DNA of 64,000 nt from Polyangiaceae bacterium (GCA_016719945.1 JADJYE010000018.1:1-64000); one strand, 5' to 3'; numbered from the stretch's first letter, positions 9,652-20,281 are shown. The notes: generated from the letters alone by a model not told the origin. A program made the numbers and translations.

Positions 9652-11412
9652 CTAGAGCTCGTACCGAAAGGACAATCCCGGGAGGAAGATCGGGACCAGG
9701 CCGAAGGACCGCTCGGTCGAGATGACCTCGGACAAGGGGAGGTTCTGGACCGAGCCAGGGCGCGAGGGATCGGGCTCGGGGTCCTTCACCCCCAGGCTGC
9801 GCCCCTGAAACTCCGGGCCTGTCAGCGGCAGAAAAAGCGCGGCGAGGCTCACGCCCACCCGCGCGTCGCCGAGCGCGACCTCGAGGCCGAGCTCCGGGGT
9901 GACCGCCGGCACGATCGTGGTCTCGTCGCTCGTCGGGCCATAGACCGCCGCCGCGACGGGCCGGCCATCGGTGCGCGCCGTCGCCGCGATGGTGTCGACC
10001 GACCGCGCGAAGAAGACGCCGCCAGAGACCCGCGAGACCAGCTCGAGCTGCCAGCCGAGCTTGGCGACATAGCTGGCGCCGAAGAGGATCAGCGGACCCG
10101 AGAGGGCGAGCTGGTCCTGCACATCGTACCGGATACCATAGCGCCGCCCTGCCGCGACGAAGCTGTCACGCTCGACTCGGAACACGTCCTTCCACGCGCC
10201 GATCCAGGCGCCACCGAGCTCGACCGACGCCCCGGCAGGGAAGCGATAGCCGAGCCGTCCGGCCACGAACACCCCATTGGCGATCGGGCTCGAGAGGCAG
10301 TCTTCGAGGCACGCGGCCTCGGCGCCGCTGCCCAGCGAGCCCGCCCCTGCGTAGCTGAGGGTCGCGCCGACCCAGAAGTGTCCCGTGGGCGGGCGCGGCC
10401 ACCTCGGGTGAGCCGCGTCGATGGCCAACGTCCAGTCGAACGAGCGCGGTGCGTTGGGGTCGCTCGAGTCCACCGTCGCGCTGCGACTGATGTAGCCCGC
10501 CTCGCTCGCCACGATCTTGTGCTGCCCCTTGGGGAGGCGAGCCGAGAAGGTCCCGGCCCCCACCAGGATCCCGTCGATGGTGAGCTCCGCCGTCCGAGGC
10601 TCCACGCGGACGTTCGTCTCGGCGCCCAGCGGCACCACCCCGAGCCGAGAGAGGGACACCTGCCCCTCGACCACCACCAGCGAGGCCGGCGCGGAGCCGA
10701 GCTCTCCGCGCCCCACCCAAACAGCGTGGCGCCCCGGAGAGAGCAGGCCCTCCCAGGGCGCTGTCCCCACCAAGGCGCCGTCCACGAACACCTCGGCCGG
10801 CTCGCCGTCGTCGACCTCGATGCGAAGCTCGCCAGCGTTGGTCAGCGGCTCGAGCTTCGCGTCGACCGTCAGGCTCTCCAACGCGCGCACCTCGACCTTC
10901 GCGGTAAACGTCTCGTAGCCATTCTTGACCACCCGGACGACGTGGGACCCGGCCGTGACTCGAATCGGCGCCGTGAGCGGCAGGGTGCCCCGTGGCCTAC
11001 CGTCGATCTGCACCGACGCACCGGTCACGTTGGCCGAAATGGTCACGCTGCTCACCTTCTTGCGCAGATCGGCCATCGTGCTGGCGAGGGCGACGCGCTC
11101 GGCGATCGGCAGGTCGGTCGCGAAGCGAGCGATGACGTCCTCGTACAGCTCGAGCGCCTCGTCGAAGCGGCCGAGCTTCTCGAGGCAGATCGCCGCGTTC
11201 AGGGTGTTGCCTCGTCTGGGGATGGTCGCCCGCGAGCGCTGGAAGGCGTCGAGCGCGCGCTCGGCATCGCCCGCCTCGAGCAGCTTCACCCCGCGGAAGA
11301 ACAGCTCCTTCGCGACGCTCTCGGGGTCGGTCTGCCAGGGCTCCTCCGCGTGGGCGGATCCCACCGCGAAGAGCGCCGCGAGGACGAGCGCGGGGACGAG
11401 TCGAGGCGTCAC
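9652..11412 (-). CDS. P1: TPR-PEGA outer-membrane beta-barrel protein
   Basis: A 586-aa exported protein. The signal peptide (LVPALVLAALFAVGSAHA) precedes a TPR-like region (FFRGVKLLEAGDAERALDAF, then LEKLGRFDEALELYEDV). About three PEGA-type modules follow (VQIDGRPRGTLPL, VFVDGALVGTAPWEG, LTIDGILVGAGTF). The last 230 residues have alternating strands typical of a beta-barrel and end SFRYEL. PEGA modules are known from surface and envelope proteins, so I infer an outer-membrane partner of the B and K proteins. GTG 11412 is chosen because it overlaps the K2 stop as GTGA and starts the signal peptide. Very similar to P2 along its whole length. No frameshift. Confidence 0.8.
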   Translation of the reverse strand: MTPRLVPALVLAALFAVGSAHAEEPWQTDPESVAKELFFRGVKLLEAGDAERALDAFQRSRATIPRRGNTLNAAICLEKLGRFDEALELYEDVIARFATDLPIAERVALASTMADLRKKVSSVTISANVTGASVQIDGRPRGTLPLTAPIRVTAGSHVVRVVKNGYETFTAKVEVRALESLTVDAKLEPLTNAGELRIEVDDGEPAEVFVDGALVGTAPWEGLLSPGRHAVWVGRGELGSAPASLVVVEGQVSLSRLGVVPLGAETNVRVEPRTAELTIDGILVGAGTFSARLPKGQHKIVASEAGYISRSATVDSSDPNAPRSFDWTLAIDAAHPRWPRPPTGHFWVGATLSYAGAGSLGSGAEAACLEDCLSSPIANGVFVAGRLGYRFPAGASVELGGAWIGAWKDVFRVERDSFVAAGRRYGIRYDVQDQLALSGPLILFGASYVAKLGWQLELVSRVSGGVFFARSVDTIAATARTDGRPVAAAVYGPTSDETTIVPAVTPELGLEVALGDARVGVSLAALFLPLTGPEFQGRSLGVKDPEPDPSRPGSVQNLPLSEVISTERSFGLVPIFLPGLSFRYEL

Positions 11413-13315
11413 GGGGTCCTCGGGGCGCGCACGACGGCCAGAGAGGAGAGGTAGCCGTCCGGGATCGGGGAGGAGAGGGCAGATCGAGGAGCGTCTCGGT
11501 CGCGGTGTCGAGCACCTGGAACGCCCCGCTCGAGTCGCTCGGGCCGATGTAGAGCAGGCCGGTCTCCGGATCGATGTCGCTCGACGGGTTCGGATCGGCA
11601 GGCACGAGGCCCAGGAAGGTCGCGGCGCCATTCTGCTCGATCCAGTGGATGCCTGGCCCCGACGGATCGCTCGTCGCGTAGAACCGACCTTCGAAATAGG
11701 ACCCAAAGCGGCAGGACGGATCGATGGACACGGAGCCGTCCTCCGCCCAGACCTCGAACAGGTTCGTCGAGGGGTCGAAGCGCAGGACCGACGAGCCATA
11801 GGTAGCGCGCAGGAAGGCGCTGCCGGAGGCCCGGTCGAACGTCCCGGCGGGGGCGCCGTACCAGCCGCTCTGTAGCCACACCCACTCGGCGCCTACGCGG
11901 CTGAACGCGTCGGCGCCGGCCCAGATCAGAGGGCGGCCTTCGGCGGACACCAGGTTTGGACCGCCCAGGCTGGGGCTCGCGAGCATGTCTACGAGAGGGG
12001 CTGCATGGGTCGCAGTCCATACGGATGTAGGGGGATCGAAGCGATAGAACATCGAGTCCTGACCGAGCGCGAGGACCCCGGCCCCGTCCGGGGTGAGGCG
12101 GCTTCGCAGGGGCACTGGCGGCTCCGGGAGGGTGGCCCAGGTGCCGCTGTCGGGCTCGAAGACGAAGAAGCCTGGGAGCCCCTCGGTGCTCGCCATGTAC
12201 ACCTTCACGCCGCAGTCGGCGTCCTGGCTGCTCGCGCACCCCACAGGGCAGCACCCATCGCCACTGGCGCACGCCGTGGTGGGGCTCCCAACGCAAACGC
12301 CCGCGTCGCAGACCTCGAAGGTGGTGCAGACGTTGCCGTCCTCGCAGGCGCCGCCGTCGTTCTGAGGCGCCGCGTCGAGGACGCCGCAGAGGCCGTTGAA
12401 GCAGGTCCCGGCCCCGAGGCACGCGCTCGGATGATCGCAGGCCTCCGCGTAGATCGGGAGCCCGATGCAGGACTCGGCCCAGTCGAAGCAGCCGCGGACG
12501 ACGCACGCGTCGGTCGAGTCGCCGCAGGTGGTCTCCGCGGAGCTGCACCAGCCGCCGGTGCATTGGTCATTCGCGGTGCAGGCGAGCCCGTCATCGCAGG
12601 CCGTCCCGTCGGGCGCGGTCGCGCCCACGCACGCACCCTGGATGCAGAGCTCGTCGACCGTGCACGGATCCTCGTCGACGCAGGGCTCCCCGGTGTTGTC
12701 CGGCTGTGACGTGCAGTAGCCGTCGAGCGAGCAGACGAAGCGAATGCACTGGTCTGGCTCGAGGCAAGCTTCGCCCACGTTCTGGGGCACCGTGAAGCAG
12801 CCGCTGGTCGGGTCGCACTCCCAGCGCGCGCAGGGGGCGTCCTCGCCACACGGGGTCTCGCTGCCGCCGACACACTCGCCGCTGGCGCAGACCGTGGATT
12901 GGGTGCACGCGTCGCCGTCGTCGCAGCCGAGCCCGTCGTTGCCAGGCACCAGCTCGCACAGACCCGACTCCCCATTACACGCGGGGACCAGACACGGCTC
13001 CGCCGACACGCACTGCGCCGGACCGGCAGGCACACACGCGCCAGCCTGACAGTGGTCGAGGACGGTACAGGCGAGCCCGTCGTCGCACGGTAGCCCGTCC
13101 TCGCGCGGCACCGCCACGCAGGCTCCGTCGACGAGCTCTCCCGTGTTGCAGGCGTCGCTCAGCGCGCCGCAGTCCTCGGGTTGGCCACCGCCCGCGGCCG
13201 AGCCGGCCCCTCCGAGCGAGGTGCCGCCGGAGCCGCCCTCCGACGTGTCCGGGAGGCTCACCGAGGGCGGGCAGCCGATGATCCCGAGCGTGAGCATGGC
13301 GACCAGGCGCCTCAT
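11409..13315 (-). CDS. K2: Cys-rich repeat plus propeller lipoprotein, one frameshift
   Basis: Same layout as K1: lipobox GIIGC, Gly-rich linker, about eight disulfide repeats (PCDDGLACTVLDHCQAGAC and similar), then a propeller starting VYMASTEGLPGFFVF. The frame is lost at the G run 11467-11470; adding one C to the coding strand restores LPSPPPIPDGYLSSL and the C-terminus VVRAPRTP. Repaired length is 636 codons. ATG 13315 overlaps the B2 stop by 4 bp behind a GGGAGAG ribosome binding site, and the gene's own stop overlaps the P1 GTG. Most like K4. Probably a surface lipoprotein; its ligand is unknown. Confidence 0.75.
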
Positions 13316-13326
13316 GGATGCTCTCC
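13312..13326 (-). promoter_or_regulatory. B2/K2 coupling junction
   Basis: GGGAGAGCATCCATGA on the minus strand combines the K2 ribosome binding site, the K2 start and the B2 stop, and encodes the conserved B C-terminus GEHP. Confidence 0.7.
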
Positions 13327-16300
13327 CGCCCACTGCAAGGCGGCCGAGCCGGCGCCTTCGCCGACCGGCGCGTGGCGACCATTCCCCGAGCCGTCGACCG
13401 CGACGAGGTCGTCTCCCCCGTCGAGGTGATAGAGCGCCAGGGTCGCTGCGTCGGCTACGTGGGTCAGCGAGGGGACGAACGACGCGGCGTAGCGGGCGCC
13501 CCGAGAGATGCGGACCTCGTCGAGCCGCCCCCAGAGCTTGTAGCTATCCGACAGCCAGTCACACGTGACCCCCAGGGTCCCCGCGGGCACCTCCGAGAGG
13601 GGTGGGAGGCCCTCGAAGGATCCGTCGGCGACCAGCTCGCCGTTCACGTACAGGCGAAGCTCGGCGTTCGGCTCATCGATCACCCCGGCGACGTGGGACC
13701 ACTCGCCGAGATCGACGTCGCTGTACGCGGTGATCGACTGATCGAGCTGGCCCGGGTCGGCTCGCCTCGGCTCCAGGACGAGCACGTCGGTGCTTCCGTC
13801 GTAGGCGACCCGCCACTCGTTGGCACCGCCCACACCGCTCTGGACCGCCAGAGCGCAGAAGCCAGGGTCGTCGACGCGCAGCCAATACTCGACCGTGAGA
13901 CCCGTTCCATCCAGCGTGAGCGCCGGGTCCGCCGGGAGGTGCGGCCAGCCGCCCACTCCTATGGCGAGGGAGCAGTTGGACCCAGCCACACACGCGGGCG
14001 GCGCGGGGCGCTCACAGCGGCTCCCATCGAAGGAGGTGCACTCCCACCCGCACGCGAGCCCCTCCCCGACCCAGTGCGCGCTCTGCGACGAGCACGTCTC
14101 GCCCCCGAGCACGGGCAAGCTGCCGTCCGCCCCCGGTGAGTCGTAGTCATCGCAGACCTCCGGACCCGAGATGAGTCCGTCGAAGCAATAGCCGCAGCTG
14201 CTCAGATCGAGGGTGCAGTCGGCGTTGCAGCCGGGCTCCCCTCGGACGTAGTCCTCCGGCTGGGTGTACTCCTCGAACATGTCGTGGAGGTGCGCGAGCC
14301 ACGCCGGATCCGCGAAGTCCAGGCAGTCCTCTCCGGGCAGGTTGTCCCCGTCGCACGCCTCGCCCGGATCGACGTAGCCATTGCCGCAGCCGGAGCAGCT
14401 CGTCGCGTCGAGGGTGCACTCGTAGGTGCACCGGGGCGGCCCCCCGCTCATCCCCAGCTCGGCGCAGGTCGCTGCGCCGACGTCGTCGCCGTCGCAACTC
14501 TCTCCCGCTTCGCGCACCCCATTGCCGCACACGGGGAGTGGAGCGGCGGAGACGCTGCCTCCCCCGCCGGGAGCGCTGCCCCCCATGGACTGACCCGCGC
14601 TGCCACCCTCCGGTTGCGGGGGATCGTCGATCCGCGGCGAGGAGCACCCCGACGCGATGCCCAGCGCGGTGAGGGCAACGACACCTGCGCGGCGGCGCCT
14701 CGCGACCATCGCGAGCGCGCCAGCCAGCAGGCACAGGATCGGGCCCCAGCCCGCCCGGCTGCCCGCGCGCCCGCCGACGTCACACCCGGCCTCGGGTCGG
14801 GCCGGCTGGCTGGGTGGAGCGTCACACGCCCCCGAGGGGGTGCAGACCTTGTCGGGGGCGCAGTCGAGGGCGGAGTCGCACGCCTCCAGGCACGCCGGCT
14901 CGCCATTGCACGCATAGGGCGAGCAGTCGCGGAAGGTCTCCGCGCCCTGCTTGATCAAGGAGCCCTCGCAGACGAGGGGATCGACGGTGCAGGCGCCCTC
15001 TCGACAGCTGGCCCCGTCCAGGCACGGCGTCCCCTCGTCGAAGGCAGCGCAGTCCCCTGCTCCGTCACAGACCCCAGTGCGACCGCAGGTGCTGATGGGC
15101 TCGGCTGGACAGGCGCTCGCGACAGTCGGGGCCTGGCCGGCGGGCAGCGGACCACAGCTCCCGTCGTCGCCTCCCCCCTTGGCCGCGGCGGTACACGCCT
15201 CACATGGCCCGCAGGCGCGATCGCAGCAGACTCCGTCGGTGCAAACACCGCTGCCGCACTCGACGCCCAGCGCGCACGAGGCGCCGAGGGCAGCGCGCGA
15301 GAGGACCAGGGGGACCCCGACGCTCCTCGAGCCGGCGGTGGCGATCAGGAGGAAGCCGAAGCCCGCGAAGGAGGTGCTCGGCACCTGCCAGAGCCCGGAG
15401 ACGCGGTCGAACTCCACGAGCGCTCCAGCGGAGGGCGTCCCCTCCGTCGCCGGCACCCACACCGCCACGGGATGATCGACGGCGGAGGCGAGGGTGTGGC
15501 CGCTCGTGCCCTCGGTCTCGCTCGTCAGTCGCGCGCCACCGATCGCGACGCTCGTCCCCAGCTCGGCCGACGCAGGGTACGAGAGGATCCTGGGAGCCCT
15601 CGAGGGGAAGCCGCGAACGGGGCCGTACGTCGATACCGAGTCCGAGACGTCCTCCGGCGCGCCGCTGAAGAACCCAGCGGCGAGGAACGTGCCGTCGAGC
15701 AGCCGGGTGAGGCTCGGGCGCTCGCGACGGAAGGCGCTGGGCGGCCACGCCGGCGCGAAGTCACCGGTCAGGTGACGGTAGAGCGCCCCGGAGTAGAACA
15801 GGACGTCCCCACTCCACAGGACCATCGGGTCCTTGAGGCCGTACTGGTAGAGGACCTGGCCGCTGACGGCGACCTCCTGCACGCCGCCCGTCGCGGGGTC
15901 CCAGGCCTCCGCGGGGATCGTGGTCATCTCGTCCCCACCCGTCAGCAGGACCCGACCATCCGGGAGCAGCGCGGCGCCGTGGTTCGTTCGCTTGCGGAGC
16001 ATCGTGCCTGCGCTCGAGAAGGACCCGCCCGCCGGATCGTAGAGCTCGAGCTGCGCGGTGCCTCCGCCGGCGACGAGGACTCGGCCGTCGGACAACAGGG
16101 TCGCGGTGTGGCCACGGCGCGGGGTGGCCAGATCGCCGGCCTTCACCAGCTTCCCGGTCGCCTCGACGAACCGCTCGACGAGCGTCTCGTCGCTCCCGCC
16201 GACGATCAGCACGTCGCCATCGGGCAGCACGGTGGCCGTGTGCCCCTCGCGGTCGACCTGCGTGGCGTCGCCATCGACCATCGTCTGGGTCGCGGGGTCG

Positions 16301-18330
16301 TAGACCTCGGCGACGCGGTTGTCGCCGCCGGCCAGGTTGCGCCCCCCGACGATCAGGACCCGGCCATCACCGAGGAGGGTGGCGGTATGGTCGACGCGGG
16401 GGCGGGCCAAGGGAGCCGTGACGACGAAAGTGTTGGTGACGGTGTCTAGCTCGACCGACTCGAGCTGATCGTGCTCGTCCCCGCGCTCGTCCAGGTAGCG
16501 ACCCCCGGTCAACAGCACCCGACCGGAGCGCAGCAGGGTCCCCGCGTGGTCCCCGCGACGCGGCATCCCCAGTGGCCCCGACTCGGACACCTCCACTTGG
16601 GGCTCCGGGAGCCCGACGTACGCGGTCGTCCCTTCGACATGGAGCGCGCTCCCGTCGGGCAGCAGCGTCGCCGGAGCCTCGAAGGTCGACAGCCCCTCGG
16701 TGCTCGGATCGATGCCCTCTTGCGGATCGATCGTCGCGCCGGACGCGAACAGCTCCCCGTTGGGCGTCAGCTGGGAGGGGGGCTGGCTCTTGCCCGACGT
16801 GGACCACCCGGCGCTCGCGAAGGTCTGAGAGGCCGGATCGTACAGCTCCGCAGGCAGGGCGTCGCCATAGAGGGAGCGCCCGCCCCACAGCAGCACGCGG
16901 CCATCATGGAGGGCCGTCGCGGCGTGGAGGCGGCGGGCGGTGACGAGCTCGCCGGGCACTGGCTCGAGGTTATCCATTCCGGGAGAGAACAGCTCGGCGC
17001 TGCGGTGGGTGGGCAGCTCGAGGGCCGGCTCGGAGCTCGCCCCCCCGCCGGCGAGGAGGACCTGGCCGTTGGCCAGCAGAGTCGCCGTGGGGGCCGAGCG
17101 CGCCACCCCCAGCTCGGGCCCGGCGCTGACCCCACCCGTGACAGGCTCGAAGATCTCGGTCGACGCGAGCGCGTTGATCTTCTCGCCCTCGTATTGCTCA
17201 CCTCCCGCGATCAGGAGCCGCCCGTCGGCGAGGCGCGTGACCGTGTGGTAGCTGCGCGCCTGTGCGAGCTCGACGCTGTCGCTGATGCCCCCTGTCTTCG
17301 GATCGAGCAGATCGAGGGTATCGAGCGCCTGCCACTCCCCCGCGACCTTGCGGCGCCCGCCCACCACCGCGATCCGCCCGTCGCGCAGCACCACCGCCGC
17401 GCTCCGCTCGCGCGCGGGCAGCTCGGGGCCCAGCACGTCGAAGCGCCCCGTGCGCGGATCGAATGCCTCGACGGGCAGCGGCTCCTCGGGATCCCCACCA
17501 ATGACATACGCCCGCGCGTCGAGGCCCAGGATCAGGTTGTTCCGCGAGCGTGCGAAGGCGACCGTGCCAGTGTCCTGGATCTCGGGGTCCACATAGAGCG
17601 GCAGCTCGGCGCCCGAGGCGTCGATGTCTACGATCACCCGCCGCTCTCCCTCGAGGCGCAGCCCGACCCGGACGGCGCGGCCCTGCGCGTCCCACGCCTC
17701 CCTCGCCACCAGGCGCAGCCGCGGCGTGCCGAGCGGATCGACGAGCTCCACCACCCGCCGGCTGTCGTGATCCAGGCGCCACCTCTCGGGGAGCTCGACC
17801 TCGTAGCCGAGCTCGACGCCCAGATCGCGCACCACCAGCAGGTCCTCCACCGCGTGGTCCTTGGCGAAGACCAGCACCGCATTGGCTGTGTCTCCGGCGT
17901 CGACCCGCACCGCCGCTCCCTCGAGCTGCGCTCCCGCCGCGGCGACCCCGACGCGGGTCAGCCGGATCGCGAAGCCGTCCCGCGCCGACGCGATCTCCAG
18001 CGTCGCCCCGTCCTCCGCCACGTCGACCTGCACCGCCCGCTGCAGCGACACCGCCCCGGCCGGCGGCCCGCTCGCCGCCGGGGTCTCCTCGTCGACCCGC
18101 GAGCGGACGCGCACCGCACGCTCGCGCTGCTCCGGAGGCGAGGCCGCGGCGCTCGCGAGGAGCGATTGAACGCGCGCTTCCCCCCGCGAGCTCGCCGACT
18201 CGCCGGTCCCAGCGTCCAGCTCCGGGGACCCTGGCGCGCACGCCGGGCCCAGGACGCCCAGCACCGCGAGCATCGGCGCGCAGGCTGGGAGGCGGCGTCG
18301 GCCCGCTGGAAGGTCTCGTCTCTGCCTCAT
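13312..18330 (-). CDS. B2: intact kelch / MYXO-CTERM / disulfide-repeat / LamG polyprotein-like protein
   Basis: The best reference for the B family: one open frame of 1,672 codons. Residues 1-31 are a lipoprotein signal ending LGPAC. About 85-225 form a domain ending ELPLYVDPEIQDTG. About 235-850 hold around 14 kelch turns (RIAVVGG, RLLIAGG, RVLLWGG and so on), which would suit two seven-bladed propellers (inference). An E-set-like domain comes next (HPVAVWVPATEG), then Cys-rich repeats. At 1183 is a MYXO-CTERM-like Gly-Cys with hydrophobic helix and RRRR, followed without a stop by a second signal-like segment with lipobox Cys 1229. Disulfide repeats (CGNGVREAGESCD) and a LamG lectin domain end the protein. 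ATG 18330 overlaps the K3 stop. Probably two exported lipoprotein modules made from one chain. Confidence 0.85.
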   Translation of the reverse strand: MRQRRDLPAGRRRLPACAPMLAVLGVLGPACAPGSPELDAGTGESASSRGEARVQSLLASAAASPPEQRERAVRVRSRVDEETPAASGPPAGAVSLQRAVQVDVAEDGATLEIASARDGFAIRLTRVGVAAAGAQLEGAAVRVDAGDTANAVLVFAKDHAVEDLLVVRDLGVELGYEVELPERWRLDHDSRRVVELVDPLGTPRLRLVAREAWDAQGRAVRVGLRLEGERRVIVDIDASGAELPLYVDPEIQDTGTVAFARSRNNLILGLDARAYVIGGDPEEPLPVEAFDPRTGRFDVLGPELPARERSAAVVLRDGRIAVVGGRRKVAGEWQALDTLDLLDPKTGGISDSVELAQARSYHTVTRLADGRLLIAGGEQYEGEKINALASTEIFEPVTGGVSAGPELGVARSAPTATLLANGQVLLAGGGASSEPALELPTHRSAELFSPGMDNLEPVPGELVTARRLHAATALHDGRVLLWGGRSLYGDALPAELYDPASQTFASAGWSTSGKSQPPSQLTPNGELFASGATIDPQEGIDPSTEGLSTFEAPATLLPDGSALHVEGTTAYVGLPEPQVEVSESGPLGMPRRGDHAGTLLRSGRVLLTGGRYLDERGDEHDQLESVELDTVTNTFVVTAPLARPRVDHTATLLGDGRVLIVGGRNLAGGDNRVAEVYDPATQTMVDGDATQVDREGHTATVLPDGDVLIVGGSDETLVERFVEATGKLVKAGDLATPRRGHTATLLSDGRVLVAGGGTAQLELYDPAGGSFSSAGTMLRKRTNHGAALLPDGRVLLTGGDEMTTIPAEAWDPATGGVQEVAVSGQVLYQYGLKDPMVLWSGDVLFYSGALYRHLTGDFAPAWPPSAFRRERPSLTRLLDGTFLAAGFFSGAPEDVSDSVSTYGPVRGFPSRAPRILSYPASAELGTSVAIGGARLTSETEGTSGHTLASAVDHPVAVWVPATEGTPSAGALVEFDRVSGLWQVPSTSFAGFGFLLIATAGSRSVGVPLVLSRAALGASCALGVECGSGVCTDGVCCDRACGPCEACTAAAKGGGDDGSCGPLPAGQAPTVASACPAEPISTCGRTGVCDGAGDCAAFDEGTPCLDGASCREGACTVDPLVCEGSLIKQGAETFRDCSPYACNGEPACLEACDSALDCAPDKVCTPSGACDAPPSQPARPEAGCDVGGRAGSRAGWGPILCLLAGALAMVARRRRAGVVALTALGIASGCSSPRIDDPPQPEGGSAGQSMGGSAPGGGGSVSAAPLPVCGNGVREAGESCDGDDVGAATCAELGMSGGPPRCTYECTLDATSCSGCGNGYVDPGEACDGDNLPGEDCLDFADPAWLAHLHDMFEEYTQPEDYVRGEPGCNADCTLDLSSCGYCFDGLISGPEVCDDYDSPGADGSLPVLGGETCSSQSAHWVGEGLACGWECTSFDGSRCERPAPPACVAGSNCSLAIGVGGWPHLPADPALTLDGTGLTVEYWLRVDDPGFCALAVQSGVGGANEWRVAYDGSTDVLVLEPRRADPGQLDQSITAYSDVDLGEWSHVAGVIDEPNAELRLYVNGELVADGSFEGLPPLSEVPAGTLGVTCDWLSDSYKLWGRLDEVRISRGARYAASFVPSLTHVADAATLALYHLDGGDDLVAVDGSGNGRHAPVGEGAGSAALQWAGEHP
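14644..14784 (-). other. Internal MYXO-CTERM-like / lipobox hairpin of B2
   Basis: Cys 1183 in PEAGCDVGG is followed by the hydrophobic run ILCLLAGALAMVA, RRRR, then VVALTALGIASGC with Cys 1229. The Arg cluster serves both as the basic end of a MYXO-CTERM signal and as the n-region of a lipoprotein signal. Reading frame is open throughout. Confidence 0.75.
17466..17616 (-). repeat. 151-bp segment identical to 33163-33313
   Basis: All 151 bases match the segment 15,697 bp further on, with about 96-97% identity for roughly 245 bp on its left. It encodes the stretch around ELPLYVDPEIQDTG and AYVIGGDPEEPLPVE in B2 and B4. This is much higher identity than elsewhere in these two genes. Confidence 0.9.
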
Positions 18331-20281
18331 GGCGCGCTCGGCGCTCGCACCACGACGACCGAGGACAGGTACCCATCCGGGATCGGCGGCGGCGAGGGCA
18401 GGGGGGACAGCGTCATCAGCAGCGGGTCGAACACCTCGAACGCGCCCGCCGAGTCGCTCGGGCCGAGGTAGATGAGGTCCGTCGCGGGGTCGAGGTCGCT
18501 CGAGGGGTTTTCGTCAGCGGTGAAGAGGCCCGTGTGGGTGGGGACGCTGTTCACCCCCGGCGGGATCGCGACGATCTCCGGGGCCGGGCCAGCGGTCGCC
18601 GTGTAGAACTCTCCATTCCACAGGGAGCCGAAGCGTGACGACATGGCCCCGCCAAAGCCGAGCCCATCGGCCCAGCTCCCCAGACTATTGGTGGACACCT
18701 CGAAGCGAAGCACCACGAAGCCCCAGCCGTGGCGGATCAGCACGTCTCCGGTCACGGGATCCTCGGCCCAGGCGCTGCTCCAATCGCTCCCCAAGCTGGT
18801 GAGCGCCATCCACGCGCTGCCGTTGCTGCGATAGAGGTACTCTCCCCGGTGGAGCAGGAAGCCCTCCGGCAGCGCCGCCAGCCCCTCGCCCCCTTCATGG
18901 GGAGGCCCGACCATCCAGGTCGGACCTGGCATCGTGAGGGACCACGAGGCGGCGCTCGGATCGAATTGGTAGAGGCCTCCGTCCTCCCCAAGGACGAACA
19001 CAAGGCCTTCTCGGGTGGTCAGGCGGCTGCGGGGCGGTGACGGGGGCTCGGCCAGGGGGATCCAGACCTCGGTGTCGAGATCGAACGCGAAGAATCCTGC
19101 GAGCCCCTGCGTGCTCGCCATATACAGGACCGCGCCGCAGTCGCTGTCGCCCGGGGCGCTGCACCCCGCTGGACAGCAGCCGTCGCCACCCACGCAGGCG
19201 GTGATCGCGACGCCCTCGCACGCTCCGGCGGCGCAGGTCTCCTGGGTCGTGCACGCCCTGCGATCGTCGCACGCTGCCCCCTCGTTCGTCGGGGGGCCGT
19301 ACTTGCAGAGCCCGACCTCGCAGCTCCCCTCGCCCCGGCAGGGGCTCGGATCCTCGCAGGGGACGCCCCAGTCGGGGTAGTCGAGGCACGTCCCGATCGA
19401 GGGGTTCGTTTCGCAGGCGCGGTAGACGCAGGTCTCGGTCGACGGCGCGCACGCGGCGGCCCCCATCTCGCAGTAGCCTCCAAGCACCAGTCCCCGGTCG
19501 TGCACGAGATGCCGTCGTCGCACGGGGAGCCGTCAACGACCGGCGTCCCGACACACGAGCTCTCCACGCAGACGTCGCCCTCGGTGCACGGGCGGCCGTC
19601 GTCACACGCGAGCCCCTCGTTTCTGGGGAACCCGAGGCATTGGGTATAGTAACCGTTGTCGGCACAGCGAAACTCGGCGCACGCGTCCGGCGCCGCACAG
19701 ATCTCGCCGAGGTTGTCCGGCTCGACGACGAACCCCTGCCTCGGGTCGCACACGATCTTCTGGCAGAAGTACTCATCCTCCGGGATCGGCAGGGGGGTGC
19801 CTCCGCCACAGACCCCCGCGGAGCAGGTCTCCTGGGTGGTGCAGGCGTCTGCGTCGTCGCAGAGCTCTCCCTCGTGGCTCGGCACCAGCTCGCACAGCCC
19901 GGTGCTCCCGTCGCAGGTCGCGACGTGACACTGCACCTGCACGGCGCATTCGAACGGAGCGATGGGGAGACACACGCCCGCCTCGCAGCGATCTCCGGTC
20001 GTGCAGGCCAGACCATCGTCGCAGGGCGTCCCGTCTCCTCGTGGCGCGCGCACACACGCCCCGTCCTCGACGAGGCCCACGCCGCACTCGTCGTCGAGGT
20101 CGGAGCAGTCGAGCGGCTCGAGCCCCCCCGCGCCGCCAGCGCCGCCGATCGAGGGCGCGCCGCCACCGCCCAGCGCCGCGCCGCCACCGCCTGCGCTGGC
20201 CCCGCCGGTCGCCGCAGGGAACACGTCCGGCGGACAGGCGGTGAGGCCCAGCGCGAGCGCGAGGAGCGGGGCGGCCCTCAT
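18327..20281 (-). CDS. K3: Cys-rich repeat plus propeller lipoprotein, one frameshift
   Basis: Lipoprotein signal (ALGLTAC), Gly/Ala linker, Cys repeats, propeller from VLYMASTQGLAGFFAFD, and C-terminus VVRAPSAP. The frame slips near 19480 (CTTGDWCL then GGYCEMGAAACAP); one extra G restores it and gives 652 codons, the same as K1. The last 50 or so residues are nearly identical to K1, including SDSAGAFEVFDPLLMTLSPL. ATG 20281 overlaps the B3 stop; the gene's stop overlaps the B2 ATG (ATGA). One Cys repeat holds an unusual insert (PIPEDEYFCQKIVCD). Function unknown; probably on the same surface as its paralogues. Confidence 0.75.

Larger units (their letters stand above)
2637..18330 (-). repeat. 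Five-gene unit, downstream copy (B2-K2-P1-B1-K1)
   Basis: Second tandem copy of the B-K-P-B-K unit. DNA identity to the other copy varies along its length. It is total for 151 bp in the N-terminal part of B2/B4, high at the K1/K3 ends and across P1/P2, and low in the kelch bodies and Cys-rich parts. Within one unit the two B-K pairs also look related, so an older B-K pair duplication probably came before the five-gene duplication (inference). Confidence 0.85.

Noticed and set aside
14644..14784. B2 as two overlapping genes rather than one
   Set aside because: No stop codon in frame between the kelch half and the lectin half in B2, B3 or B4. B3 and B4 also lack a suitable in-frame ATG. Kept as a single ORF, with the two-product idea reported as processing.
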